64,000 nucleotides of DNA from Alphaproteobacteria bacterium (lineage in GTDB: Bacteria; Pseudomonadota; Alphaproteobacteria; Micropepsales; Micropepsaceae). This document shows, in pieces, positions 34,804-44,280 of the stretch. Location: positions 558,001 to 622,000 of the forward strand of contig WGNU01000005.1 of NCBI GenBank assembly GCA_016124385.1, read 5' to 3'. Position numbers and translations under genes: made by a program. The stretch's first letter is position 1. Each line of letters starts with the position of its first letter. The notes under the pieces are model-generated. The model searched no databases. It worked only from the letters and a program-made list of their open reading frames with translations, and was not told the DNA's origin.

Positions 34804-37800
34804 TTAATCGCCCGCCTGGGGCAGGGCGGACTCGCCACCTGTTTTCGGCGCCCGGCCAAGGCGCTTGGCCACCCAGCCGCCGGTCTCGGCAGACATGACA
34901 TAGATCGAAGGGACGACCAGCAGGGTCAGGATTGTGGAGGACATCATCCCGCCGATGATGAGGACCGCCATTGGCGCGCGGAACTCGGCACCCTGGCTGA
35001 CTGAGAGGACCGGGGGCAACATACCGAAGATCATGGTCAAGGCGGTCATGAGCACGGGGCGAAGGCGCACGACGCCTGCCTCTAGCATGGCATCGAGCGC
35101 GGAGAACCCGCGCTCCTGGCGCGCCACGTTGGCATGGTCGACGAGCAGAATGCCGTTCTTCAACACGATGCCCATCAGCGCGATGAGGCCGATCTGCGCG
35201 AACATCGACATCTCAAGGCCCGACACCTTGAGCGCGACGAATGCCCCAAAGAACGAGAGCGGGGCGGACAACATCATGATGAGCGGCTGCCCGTAGGAGT
35301 TGAACTGGCTCGCCAGCACCATGTAGAGCGCGAGCATCGCCATGGCGAAGGCAAAGAAGATGGCGCGGCCCGTCTCCTCCATCCGCTCGACGCTCCCGAC
35401 CGGCGTGAAGCGATAGCCTGCCGGAATGCCGACTTCATTGGCGATCTCGACGACCCGTTTCGCCGCTGGCCCCATTGAGACGCCTGGCGGCAGGTTAGCG
35501 AGCACGGTGATGGCGCGGGCGCGATTGCGCCGGTCGACCTGCGCCGCGCCCTCCGCGACCGCGATCGTCGCAACGTTCGTCAGGTCGATCAGCGAGCCGT
35601 CCGCGCCGCGCACCTGGATGAGCGAAAGCTTGGAGAGATCGTCGCGCTGGTCGGCCTCGAGCCGCACGCGGACGTCGAACCGTTCGCCATCGTCCTGGAA
35701 AGTGGTCGCCTCCACGCCGCCGACCATCGCGCGCATGGTGGTTGCGAGCGAGCGGATGCCGATCGACATGTCGGCTGTACGCTCGCGGTCGACGAGGATC
35801 TGCACTTCCGGCTTGCCGGCTTCGTAGCTCGTGCGCGCATCGGCGTAGAAGCCGGTCTCGCGCATCGCCGCGAGAATGGCCTCGGACTTCTCCCGGAGGA
35901 TCCCGAGATCGGGCCCTTCGAGCGAATACATCAGCTCATAGCTCTGGCCGTTGCCCTGGATCCACGGCACCTCGGTGACCGAGATCGTCATGGCCTCGGG
36001 CGCGAGCTGCATCATCGTCTTGCGGGCAAGGTCTTCGAGGTCGCGTTGCGAAATGTCCCGCTCGCCCTTTTGCGCCAGCGAAACATAGTAGCTGATCCGG
36101 CTGATCTTTTCGTCCGCCCCGCCGCCGATCGTGAAGAAGACGTCGCGCACATGCGGCAGATCCTGGAGGCCAACGCTCACACGGTGGCCGACTTCCTTGG
36201 CGGCCTCGACGCCGACGCCGAGCGGTAGATCGATCTGCCCGATGAATTCCGACCGGTCGGCGCGCGAAGAGAAGGCCGAGGGGATTGTCCCCGCGACGAA
36301 GAAGCCGAGAAAGATCGTCGCGACCGCGATGAGGGCGACGATGCCGCGATGGGCGAGCGAAAGCCGCAACAGCCGCGCGTAGAGGCGGTCGACCATCGCG
36401 TGATAGGCCTCCAGCCAGCGCGCGATGGGACCGTGCTGCTTCTCGAGTCGCAGGAAATTCGCGCAAAGCATCGGCGTCAGCGTCAAGGAGACGAGGAGCG
36501 ACACCAGCACCGCGAACGTGACCGACAGGCCGTATTGATAGAAGAACTGGCCAACAACGCCTTCCATGAAGCCGATCGGCACGAAGACCGCGCAGACCGC
36601 GAGCGTGCCCGCGATCACCGCCATGCCGACTTGACCCGTGCCCTCGATCGCCGCCTGCATCGGCGTGCGGCCTTCCTCGAGCTTGCGGTGGATGGATTCG
36701 AGCACGACGATCGCATCGTCGACGAGCAGGCCCGCGGCGAGTTGGAGCGCCATCAGGCTCTGCATGTTGAGCGTGAAGTCGCCGAGATAGAAAAGGAAGA
36801 AGGTTGAGATCAGCGAGGTCGGGATCGCGAGCGCGACGATGATGGTGGCGCGCAGGCTCGTCAGGAACGCGAAGACAACGAGCGTGACGAGCGCGATGGC
36901 GATATAGATGTCCTTGAAGACGTCGTCCTTCGAGCCCTCGATGAAGATCGAGGTGTCGCGCGCGACGGCGACTTCGATGTCGGGCCCGAGCAGCGGGCGG
37001 ATGCGCTCAAGCTCCAATTTGACGGCTTGCGCGACAGCCAGCGTGTTCTCGCCGGACTGGCGGCGCACATCGAGCGAGATGCCTGGCCGCCCGTTCAGCT
37101 CGGCATAGGTGCGCTCGTCCTTGAGGCCCTCTTCGACCCGCGCGACGTCGCCCAGAAGCGTCGGCACGCCGTTCGCGCGATAGGCAACGACGACCTTGGC
37201 GAAATCGGGAACGCGCGTGACCTCGCCCATGGTCTTCAGCGACAATTCGGTGATTCCGCCGCCGGCCTCCAGCCGCCCGCCCGGCACGTCCGCGTTTTCG
37301 CGGTGGAGGGCGTTGATGACGTCCTCGGCCGTCACCTGATAGGCGCGAAGCTTCTGCGCATCGAGCCAGATGCGGATCTCGCGGTCGCGCCCGCCGATCA
37401 GTTCGACCGACCCGACGCCCGAGATACGCTCCAGCCGCTGCTTGATGACAGTGTCCGCGAGGCGCGTCAGTTCGCCGATCGGGCGATTGGCCGACACCAT
37501 GACGGAGAGAATGGGCTGCGCGTCGGGATCGACCTTTTGGACGATCGGCGGGTCAGCATCGCTGGGCAGGTTACGCTGCGCGATCGCGACTTTGTCGCGC
37601 ACTTCCTGCGCTTTGACGTCGCCGTTCGCTTCCAGCTTGAACTCGACGAAGACCTGACTGAGGCCCTCGCTCGACACCGATCGCAAGCTTTGCACGCCAG
37701 CGATCGTGTTGACCTGCTCCTCGATCGGCTCGCTGATCTCGCTCTCGATCGTGCCAGGCGAGGCACCTTCGAGCGTCGTCTGAACGGTCACGTATGGGAA

Positions 37801-37923
37801 TTCGACGCGCGGAAAGAGATCGACGCCGATCCGGCCCCACGAGATGAAGCCGAGCGTCACCAGCCCGCCGATCACCATGACCGCGAGGACGGGCCGTCTG
37901 ATGGACAGTTCGGCGAGTTTCAT
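34804..37923 (-). CDS. RND efflux transporter, HAE1/AcrB-type inner-membrane pump
   Basis: 1039 residues, the normal RND size. N-terminal KLAELSIRRPVLAVMV, large periplasmic loops after helices 1 and 7, and the proton-relay Asp pair in helix 4 (AAGLLVDDAIVVLES). Functions as a trimer with the adaptor encoded upstream; an outer-membrane factor is not encoded here. Drug-like or lipid-like substrates are possible. The start overlaps the adaptor's stop by ATGA. Probably repressed by the divergent MarR-type gene. Confidence 0.93.
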   Translation of the reverse strand: MKLAELSIRRPVLAVMVIGGLVTLGFISWGRIGVDLFPRVEFPYVTVQTTLEGASPGTIESEISEPIEEQVNTIAGVQSLRSVSSEGLSQVFVEFKLEANGDVKAQEVRDKVAIAQRNLPSDADPPIVQKVDPDAQPILSVMVSANRPIGELTRLADTVIKQRLERISGVGSVELIGGRDREIRIWLDAQKLRAYQVTAEDVINALHRENADVPGGRLEAGGGITELSLKTMGEVTRVPDFAKVVVAYRANGVPTLLGDVARVEEGLKDERTYAELNGRPGISLDVRRQSGENTLAVAQAVKLELERIRPLLGPDIEVAVARDTSIFIEGSKDDVFKDIYIAIALVTLVVFAFLTSLRATIIVALAIPTSLISTFFLFYLGDFTLNMQSLMALQLAAGLLVDDAIVVLESIHRKLEEGRTPMQAAIEGTGQVGMAVIAGTLAVCAVFVPIGFMEGVVGQFFYQYGLSVTFAVLVSLLVSLTLTPMLCANFLRLEKQHGPIARWLEAYHAMVDRLYARLLRLSLAHRGIVALIAVATIFLGFFVAGTIPSAFSSRADRSEFIGQIDLPLGVGVEAAKEVGHRVSVGLQDLPHVRDVFFTIGGGADEKISRISYYVSLAQKGERDISQRDLEDLARKTMMQLAPEAMTISVTEVPWIQGNGQSYELMYSLEGPDLGILREKSEAILAAMRETGFYADARTSYEAGKPEVQILVDRERTADMSIGIRSLATTMRAMVGGVEATTFQDDGERFDVRVRLEADQRDDLSKLSLIQVRGADGSLIDLTNVATIAVAEGAAQVDRRNRARAITVLANLPPGVSMGPAAKRVVEIANEVGIPAGYRFTPVGSVERMEETGRAIFFAFAMAMLALYMVLASQFNSYGQPLIMMLSAPLSFFGAFVALKVSGLEMSMFAQIGLIALMGIVLKNGILLVDHANVARQERGFSALDAMLEAGVVRLRPVLMTALTMIFGMLPPVLSVSQGAEFRAPMAVLIIGGMMSSTILTLLVVPSIYVMSAETGGWVAKRLGRAPKTGGESALPQAGD

Positions 37924-39074
37924 CGCGAGACGGACGCGGGCGCGGCGTCCTCCTTGAGCGCGACGCCCTCCGGGGCAATCCGCTCGATCGGCGCGCCGTC
38001 ATAGAGCCGCTGAATTCCGGGGCCCGTCAGCACCACCGCGCCCTCGGAGAGGCCTGAGACGATCTCGATCGTTGCGGCATCGAGCTCGCGCACCTGCACG
38101 GGCACGCGCTTGGCGGCGTTGTCCTCCGCCTGGAAGACATAGCGGCTGGCGCCCGTTCCAAGCACGGCGCTGCGTGCGAGAACCAGCACGCTGCGGCCCT
38201 CCGGATCGATTTCCGCGCGCACGAACGTGCCCGGCTTGATCGCGTAGTCGGGGTTGGCGACCGCGAGGCGCACTTCCACGCCGCGCGTCGTCGGGTCTAC
38301 CCGATCGTTGATGACGTCGACCTTGGCCGGCACTATGTCGTCGAGCCCGGCGACCGTCAGCCGTGCCTTCTGCCCGAGGGCGAGGCGGCCGAGTTCTGTT
38401 TCCGGCACCTGCACGATCGCGCCGACGACGTCGATCTGCATGATCTGAACGACGCCGGACGAGGCGCCCGACATGCCGCCACCCATCCGGGTCGCCATGA
38501 AACGCCCCTCATCGACGTCTCGGCGCGTGACGACCGCGTCATAGGGCGCAACGACGATGGCGTCCTCGAGCAATTGCTTCGCCTGGGCGAGCTGCGCCTC
38601 GGCGACCTTGAGCTGCGCTTGGGTCACCTGGGCGAGCGCCTTGGCGTCGTCCACCCGTCCTTGAGAGGCCGCGCCCGTGCGGCCGAGCTTGGCGAAGCGT
38701 TCGAGCTCTCGGGCGGCGTTGCGCGCCTCGGCCTCGGCGAGCGCGACCCGCGCCGCCAGCTCCTCGACTTTGAGCTTCAATTCGGTATCGCGTGTGCGGA
38801 AGAGAGGTTGGCCCTTCGTCACCCGCGCGCCGACGCGCACGAACACTTCCTCGATAATCCCATCGACCGACGGCCCGACATCGGTCGTGCGCAGCGCCGC
38901 GATCGTGCCCGTGCCGATGATCGGCTCGATGCGGGTCTCGCGTGCGACGGTCGTGGTTGAGACGGGGATAGGCGGGGCGACGTTCTTCGTCTCCTGCGTT
39001 TCCGAGGGGCCGCAAGCCGTGAGCAGACCCGCAAAGAGGACCACGAGCGTGCGCTGTGACGTCTGTCCGCCCAT
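37920..39074 (-). CDS. RND efflux adaptor (membrane fusion) lipoprotein
   Basis: 384 residues from the ATG at 39074, preceded by GGAGG. Lipobox LLTAC at Cys21. Barrel-sandwich and hairpin parts: VRVGARVTKGQPLFRTRDTELKL, alpha-hairpin (LAARVALAEAEARNAARELERFAKLG), then VVAPYDAVVTRRDVDEGRF, followed by beta-barrel and membrane-proximal regions. It links the pump to an outer-membrane channel. First gene of the pump operon; divergent from the MarR-type regulator. Confidence 0.92.
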   Translation of the reverse strand: MGGQTSQRTLVVLFAGLLTACGPSETQETKNVAPPIPVSTTTVARETRIEPIIGTGTIAALRTTDVGPSVDGIIEEVFVRVGARVTKGQPLFRTRDTELKLKVEELAARVALAEAEARNAARELERFAKLGRTGAASQGRVDDAKALAQVTQAQLKVAEAQLAQAKQLLEDAIVVAPYDAVVTRRDVDEGRFMATRMGGGMSGASSGVVQIMQIDVVGAIVQVPETELGRLALGQKARLTVAGLDDIVPAKVDVINDRVDPTTRGVEVRLAVANPDYAIKPGTFVRAEIDPEGRSVLVLARSAVLGTGASRYVFQAEDNAAKRVPVQVRELDAATIEIVSGLSEGAVVLTGPGIQRLYDGAPIERIAPEGVALKEDAAPASVSR

Positions 39075-39189
39075 GCGGACCTCCTGACAAGGCAATGATG
39101 TTGACACGGGGAAGCAAACAGCATTTTCGTATACAAGTCTATAATCATCCCTGCGACTATATAAACGGCGACGAACAGCAGGTCAGGCG
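39075..39189. promoter_or_regulatory. Divergent promoter/operator region of the pump operon and MarR gene
   Basis: 115 bp, AT-rich in the middle against the high-GC background. It contains TTGACA (39101-39106), TATAAT (39140-39145) and the partly symmetric stretch CGTATACAAGTCTATAATC (39128-39146). The -35 and -10 are not at a fitting distance from each other, so they may serve opposite strands. A MarR dimer site here is likely from layout; the exact bases are a guess. Confidence 0.35.
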
Positions 39190-39762
39190 GTGGAGGGAAT
39201 GGCGAGCCCGAGCACGAGCAGCACGAAAGAAAAGCGGCGCCAGGCGGCCGAGGCGGCGCCGGAAGGCGGCCGCACGCTTGCGGAGCTGAAAGCCAAATAC
39301 GAGTTCGAATCGACCATCGGCTGGCTCTTCCACGACATTCACCGGGTCCTCACCAAAGGTTTCGAGCGGCGGGCGACCAAGCTCGGCATCACCCGGGCGC
39401 AATGGCGCGTCGTGATGGCGGCCCGCCGGGTCGATGGCCTGACGCAAACCGAGCTCGCCGATCTCGTCGACATGGAAAAGGCCCCGTGCGGGCGCTTGCT
39501 GGACAAGCTGGAAAAGGGCGGGTGGATCGAGCGCCGGGCGGATCCGCGCGACCGGCGCGTCAACCGCGTCCACGCGACCGACAAGATCGAGCCGATCGTG
39601 CCGATGATGCTGGAGGCGGCCGCGAGCCTCTTTGAGGATGCGCTGCGCTCGATGAGCAAGCGCGATATCGCCGAGCTCGTCGCCAAACTGGAGACGATCA
39701 AGGCAAACCTGGCCGAGACCGATCAGGATCCGGTCCTGCGCGGCCCGCTCCGCGACCTGTAA
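39190..39762 (+). CDS. MarR-family transcriptional regulator
   Basis: 190 residues from the GTG at 39190; an ATG at 39199 is an alternative. A charged N-terminal extension of about 35 residues precedes a winged-helix MarR domain: WLFHDIHRVLTKGFERRATKLGITRAQWRVVMA, helix-turn-helix LTQTELADLVDMEKAPCGRLLDKLEKGGWIERRADPRDRRVNRV, then dimer helices. It is divergent from the RND pump operon, which fits a repressor relieved by pump substrates. A Cys (APCGRLL) sits in the recognition region, so redox control is possible. Confidence 0.88.
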   Translation: MEGMASPSTSSTKEKRRQAAEAAPEGGRTLAELKAKYEFESTIGWLFHDIHRVLTKGFERRATKLGITRAQWRVVMAARRVDGLTQTELADLVDMEKAPCGRLLDKLEKGGWIERRADPRDRRVNRVHATDKIEPIVPMMLEAAASLFEDALRSMSKRDIAELVAKLETIKANLAETDQDPVLRGPLRDL

Positions 39763-39899
39763 TTGCCTGACCCCACGTCATCTTGCTTTCGCTGGCCGCA
39801 AGCTATTTCTTGTCCGGGCATTGGGACGAAGAGGGCGCCGCACGCGCATGGGCGAGCGAGGACGCCTCAAGAAGATCAGTCGTAAAGGGAGCACCGCGC

Positions 39900-41027
39900 A
39901 TGAATTTCGATTTTTCCGACGACCAGAAGATGCTCAAGGAGCAGGCGCAGAAATTCCTCGCCGAGAAATGTCCGACCAAGGCCGTCCGCAAGATTCTGGA
40001 AGGCGATGAGCCGTTCGACCGCGCGCTCTGGAAACAGATCGCGGAGATGGGCTGGCTGGGCACCTCGATCCCGGAAGAATTCGGCGGTCTGGGCCTTGGC
40101 CATCTCGAACTCTGCGTGATCGCCGAGGAGTTGGGTCGCGCGCTGGCGCCGGTGCCGTTCTCCTCCTCCGTCTATCTCGCGACCGAAGCACTGTTGCTCG
40201 CCGGCTCGAAGGAGCAGAAGGAGAAATATCTCCCCAAGCTCGCAAGCGGTGAGATCATCGGCACGTTCGCGCTCGCCGAAGGCCCGCAGCCGCCGACGGT
40301 GAAATCGATAAAGGCGTCGCTGAGGGGCGGCCGGCTCTCGGGCGTCAAGACGCCGATCGCCGATGGCGACGTCGCCGATTTCGCGGTCGTCGTCGCGCGC
40401 TCGGGCGAAGGGGCGGGTGAGCGCGCGATCGCGCTGGCGATCGTCGATCTGAAGGGCGAGGGCGTGACCCGCAAGGCGGTGAAGACACTTGATCCCTCGC
40501 GCAGCCACGCCGAGATCACGTTCAAGGACGCGCCAGCCGAAGCGCTCGGCGCCGCCGGCGAAGGCTGGGACATCGCGCGCCGCGTGCTCGACCGCGCGGC
40601 GATCTTGATGGCGTTCGAGCAGGTGGGCGGCGCCGATGCCTGCCTCGCGATGGCGAAGGACTACGCGCTCAACCGCTATGCCTTCGGCCGTCAGATCGCT
40701 TCGTTCCAGGCGATCAAGCACAAGCTCGCCGACATGTACGTGCTGAACGAGCTCGCGCGGTCGAACGCCTTCTTCGGCGCCTGGGCGCTCTCGACCGACG
40801 CGCCCGAACTTCCCGAAGCCGCGGCCGGTGCGCGGATCTCCGCGTCCGACGCCTTCCACAACGCCTCGAAGGAGAACATCCAGACGCATGGCGGCATGGG
40901 CTTCACCTGGGAGCTCGACTGCCACCTCTTCTATCGCCGCGCCAAGATGCTGGGCCTTGCTTTGGGCGCGCCGCGCGTCTGGAAGGACCGGCTCATCACC
41001 CATCTCGAGCGTAAGAACGTCGCCTGA
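39900..41027 (+). CDS. Acyl-CoA dehydrogenase, probable subunit of a heteromeric pair
   Basis: 375 residues from the ATG at 39900 (AAAGGGAG upstream); reading frames upstream are not part of it. Acyl-CoA dehydrogenase fold with MNFDFSDDQKMLK, GWLGTSIPEEFGGLGLGHLEL, a middle beta domain (GTFALAEGPQP), RYAFGRQIASFQAIKHKLADM and the C-terminal IQTHGGMGFTWE. It is 38 bp before a second, longer dehydrogenase. Adjacent pairs of this kind are known to form heterotetramers in steroid or side-chain degradation. Substrate unknown. Confidence 0.88.
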   Translation: MNFDFSDDQKMLKEQAQKFLAEKCPTKAVRKILEGDEPFDRALWKQIAEMGWLGTSIPEEFGGLGLGHLELCVIAEELGRALAPVPFSSSVYLATEALLLAGSKEQKEKYLPKLASGEIIGTFALAEGPQPPTVKSIKASLRGGRLSGVKTPIADGDVADFAVVVARSGEGAGERAIALAIVDLKGEGVTRKAVKTLDPSRSHAEITFKDAPAEALGAAGEGWDIARRVLDRAAILMAFEQVGGADACLAMAKDYALNRYAFGRQIASFQAIKHKLADMYVLNELARSNAFFGAWALSTDAPELPEAAAGARISASDAFHNASKENIQTHGGMGFTWELDCHLFYRRAKMLGLALGAPRVWKDRLITHLERKNVA

Positions 41028-41064
41028 GCGCGGCCACCATCATCCCTCATCGGAGGACTGCAGA

Positions 41065-42309
41065 ATGGATTTCAAGGACACTCCCGACGAAGCCAAGTTC
41101 CGCGCTGAAGTGCGCGCCTGGCTCGAAGCGAACGCGAAGCCGAAGAGCGCGACGGGCTTTTCAGCCGAGAACCCGCGCTTCCAGCAGAGCGAGCAGGAAG
41201 CGCTGAAGAAAGCGAAGGCCTGGCAGGCCAAGAAGGCCGAGGCGCGCTATGCCCGCATCACGTGGCCGAAGGAATGGGGCGGGCTCGGCGGCACGCCGAT
41301 CCAGCAGGTGATCTACAGCCAGGAGGAATCGAAATTCGACGTCCCTACTGGTTTCTTCGAGATCGGCCTTGGCATGTGCGTGCCGACCGTCATGCACTAC
41401 GCGGACAAGGCGACGTCGGAGCGGTTCGTGAGCCCCGCCATTCGCGGCGAGGAAATCTGGTGCCAGCTCTTCTCTGAGCCCTCTGCCGGATCGGACGTCG
41501 CGGGCCTTCGCACCCGCGCTGAGAAGGATGGTGATGAATGGGTCATTAACGGCCAGAAGATTTGGACGTCGGGCGCCCATTACTCCGACTACGGAATTCT
41601 TCTCACCCGCACGGACCCCAAGGCCCCTAAGCACAAGGGCCTCACGATGTTCTGGATCTCGATGAAGGCGCCGGGCGTCGAAGCGCGCCCGATCAAGCAG
41701 ATGTCGGGCGGCGCCAATTTCAACGAGGTCTTCTTCACCAATTTACGCGTGAAGGATAGTCAGCGCCTGGGCGCGGTGGGCGATGGCTGGAAGGTCGCGC
41801 TGACGACGCTGATGCATGAGCGCCTCGCCGTCGGTGGCGGCGCGGGCGGCTCGGGCCCAGACGTCAACGAGCTCTTGATGCTCGCGCGCGAGACAGAACT
41901 TGAGGACGGCCCGGCAATCAAGAACGCTGCCGTCCGCGAGAAGATCGCGGAATGGTATGTGCGCGGCCAGGGTCTCAAATACACGACCTACCGCACGCTG
42001 ACCGCACTCTCCAAGGGCAGCGTGCCGGGTCCCGAAGCCTCGATCGCCAAGATCGTCGTCGCGCCGAAGCTGCAGGACCTCAATTCTTTCGCGATGGATC
42101 TGGAGGACATGGGCGGGATCGCGGTCGGCGAGGATGCGCCCGCGATGGGCGCCTTCCAGCAGGCCTTCATGTGGGCGCCGGGCCTGCGCATCGCTGGCGG
42201 GACGGACGAAATCCTGCGCAACATCATTGCCGAGCGCGTGCTGGGGCTTCCGGGCGACATCCGTGTCGACAAGGACATCCCCTACAACGAGCTGCCGACG
42301 GGCCGGTAA
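41065..42309 (+). CDS. Acyl-CoA dehydrogenase, partner of the preceding gene
   Basis: 414 residues from the ATG at 41065 with CGGAGG upstream. FAD contacts in EIWCQLFSEPSAGSDVAGLRTRAE and VINGQKIWTSGAHYSDYG, and C-terminal RIAGGTDEILRNIIAERVLGLPGD. It is longer than its partner, with a different acyl-binding part, fitting the alpha2beta2 acyl-CoA dehydrogenases described in actinobacteria and sterol degraders. Coenzyme A substrate class is not readable from this sequence. Confidence 0.88.
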   Translation: MDFKDTPDEAKFRAEVRAWLEANAKPKSATGFSAENPRFQQSEQEALKKAKAWQAKKAEARYARITWPKEWGGLGGTPIQQVIYSQEESKFDVPTGFFEIGLGMCVPTVMHYADKATSERFVSPAIRGEEIWCQLFSEPSAGSDVAGLRTRAEKDGDEWVINGQKIWTSGAHYSDYGILLTRTDPKAPKHKGLTMFWISMKAPGVEARPIKQMSGGANFNEVFFTNLRVKDSQRLGAVGDGWKVALTTLMHERLAVGGGAGGSGPDVNELLMLARETELEDGPAIKNAAVREKIAEWYVRGQGLKYTTYRTLTALSKGSVPGPEASIAKIVVAPKLQDLNSFAMDLEDMGGIAVGEDAPAMGAFQQAFMWAPGLRIAGGTDEILRNIIAERVLGLPGDIRVDKDIPYNELPTGR

Positions 42310-42446
42310 CGCTCGGGATCGCGAGAATGATCGGGCGGCGGAGATTTCTCCGCCGCTCTTTTCATGTCGGACCATCGCACCCATAGTGTTGCCCGGCAGG
42401 CAGGCGGTCCCTCCGGGCAAGACCGGCCACCCGAGGGAGGTTGCGC

Positions 42447-43772
42447 ATGGCGACGACGGACGGAGCGCCCGACGGCCGCGCGCATCGATTTGCGGCAACG
42501 ACGGAGACTGTCAGCGCGGGCAGCTACGCGTTGCTAGGCTTTCTGACGATCCTCAATGTCTTGAACTTTGTCGATCGCCAATTGCTCGCCAGTTTCGCCA
42601 ATTTCGTGAAGCCCGACCTCAATCTGACGGATACCGAGTTTGGCCTTCTGACGGGCCTTGTCTTCATAGTCTTCTACGCGGTGATGGGCCTCTTCATGGG
42701 AGCGCTTGCCGACGTGCTGCATCGCCCGCGCTTGATCGCGGCCGGTCTGGCGGTTTGGAGCGCGCTGACCGCCGCCTCGGGCGCGGCCCGCGGCTTCGTA
42801 TCGCTTGCGATACCGCGCATGTTTATCGGCATTGGCGAGAGCGTGCTCACGCCGACGTCTATGTCGCTGCTTGCGGATCGCTTCCCGCAGGCCCGCATGG
42901 GCTTTGCAGCAGGCTTTTACTACATGGGTGTACCCATCGGCGTCGGCGCGAGCCTGCTCGTCGCTGGATATCTCGGGCCAGCGATCGGGTGGCGCAACAG
43001 CTTTTATCTCCTGGGCGCCATTGGTCTGGTCCTCGCGCTGATAATGGTCTTCGTCCCGGAATCGCGTCGGCACCATGTGACGGCGGCGGTCGGGCGGCCA
43101 AACCTGCGCGTGATCGCAGGAACGCTGGCCAAGGCTTTGCGCGACTCTCCGGCACTGACGTTGACGATTGCCGGCGGCGTGACGACGCATTTCATTCTTG
43201 GCGCGGCCGCCTTCGAGCAATTGTGGTTCGTCCAGGAGCGCTCCTTCGATCGCGCGGTGATCGCCCAGCAAACGGGCTATATCGCGGTCGCGGCCGGTGT
43301 TCTCGGTACGCTCGCCGGGGGCCTTGGCAGCGACTGGCTGCTCGCGCGTACGGGCATTGGCCGCGCGATGTTTCTGGCAGTCCTGATGGCGCTCCTCCTG
43401 CCGATCAACGTTGCCTACCGGCTGGTTGATCCGGACTCGGCGTTCTTCTGGATCGGGGTTTGGGCGGCTTATTTTCAGTTGGGCGCGTTCTATGGCCCGA
43501 CGTTCTCGACCGTCCAGGACCTTGTCCCGCCGCAGATCCGCGCGACGATCGTGGCGTTCTACATTCTCCTGTTGAACGTCGTGGGCCTCGGCGTCGGCAT
43601 CACCGGTGGCGGGATGATGATCGATGCGCTGCGCGGCGCGGGCTCGACCCAGCCATACACCGTGACCCTCGTCGCGTTCACGCTGATCTCGGCCTTTGCG
43701 ATCCCGCTCTTTTATCTTGCCGCACGCCGCTACGCAGCCGACCGCGCAAGGCTCTTTGCCGCGATGGCGTGA
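42447..43772 (+). CDS. MFS transporter, spinster/ACS-like
   Basis: 441 residues from the ATG at 42447, with GAGGGAGG upstream. Twelve helices; NFVDRQLLA in helix 1 and the intracellular loop PRLIAAGLAVWSALTAASG, FIGIGESVLTPTSMSLLADRFP fit the spinster-like/organic-anion MFS group. Located between acyl-CoA dehydrogenase genes and an amidase remnant, possibly taking up a carboxylate that feeds beta-oxidation; substrate not known. Confidence 0.85.
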   Translation: MATTDGAPDGRAHRFAATTETVSAGSYALLGFLTILNVLNFVDRQLLASFANFVKPDLNLTDTEFGLLTGLVFIVFYAVMGLFMGALADVLHRPRLIAAGLAVWSALTAASGAARGFVSLAIPRMFIGIGESVLTPTSMSLLADRFPQARMGFAAGFYYMGVPIGVGASLLVAGYLGPAIGWRNSFYLLGAIGLVLALIMVFVPESRRHHVTAAVGRPNLRVIAGTLAKALRDSPALTLTIAGGVTTHFILGAAAFEQLWFVQERSFDRAVIAQQTGYIAVAAGVLGTLAGGLGSDWLLARTGIGRAMFLAVLMALLLPINVAYRLVDPDSAFFWIGVWAAYFQLGAFYGPTFSTVQDLVPPQIRATIVAFYILLLNVVGLGVGITGGGMMIDALRGAGSTQPYTVTLVAFTLISAFAIPLFYLAARRYAADRARLFAAMA

Positions 43773-43817
43773 GCACAGATGGCCCCGGTCGACCGAAGGG
43801 CCCTGGTGGTTTTCATG

Positions 43818-44093
43818 CTAGAGCGCCGGATGCCGCGTGTGGAAGTCGGTGACCGATTGGCAGGCATGTCCCACTTTGAGAAGCACCTCTTCGCGCACGG
43901 CATGGCCGATGGGCTGGAAGCCGAGCGGCACGCTGCGCACATCGAACCCGCCATTGTGCGAGAGCGTTGCTTGGCCGGTCATGTCGAAGACGCCCGCGCG
44001 GCTGACGCGGCCCCAGGTGGGTTTTAGGCCCGTCAGTCCGGCGGCCGCGCTCGGAAAGCGGATCGAGCCGCCCATGTCAGAGCCCAGCGATCT
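43818..44093 (-). pseudogene. Amidase remnant with internal deletion
   Basis: The minus-strand frame from 44093 to the TAG at 43818 encodes two separate pieces of one amidase-signature-family protein joined without the middle. The first is [14 protein letters not shown] followed by [15 protein letters not shown], the Ser-cisSer catalytic region. The second is DMTGQATLS, then PLGFQPIGH and ending [15 protein letters not shown], a normal amidase C-terminus. About 200 residues that usually lie between them are missing, as is everything before the signature (a TGA lies at 44094-44096). The catalytic lysine is therefore absent. A decayed gene; ATG at 44075 could still start a short non-functional peptide. 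Confidence 0.82.
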
Positions 44094-44280
44094 TCAACGG
44101 CGATGGCTCGTGATGAGATGCGCCTGCTGGCGCCGCGGCGCGATCGGTTAAGACGGCCGGGTTTCGCTTGCCCCTCAATTCGATTGACCGTACGGGGGCG
44201 TTGCCGATACCGCAGGACGGCAAATCACCCGGCCAGCGCAGGAAAGCGCGCCGCCAGTCGCACAAAGGGACGAGAAGGAC

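Noticed and set aside
39101-39145. TTGACA and TATAAT as one promoter for the MarR gene
   Set aside because: The spacing is 33 bp, far too long for a sigma-70 promoter, so they are noted only as separate elements.
44094-44280. More of the amidase gene upstream of the remnant
   Set aside because: All three minus frames here give Arg/Ala-rich sequence with no amidase motif, and a TGA lies at 44094-44096.
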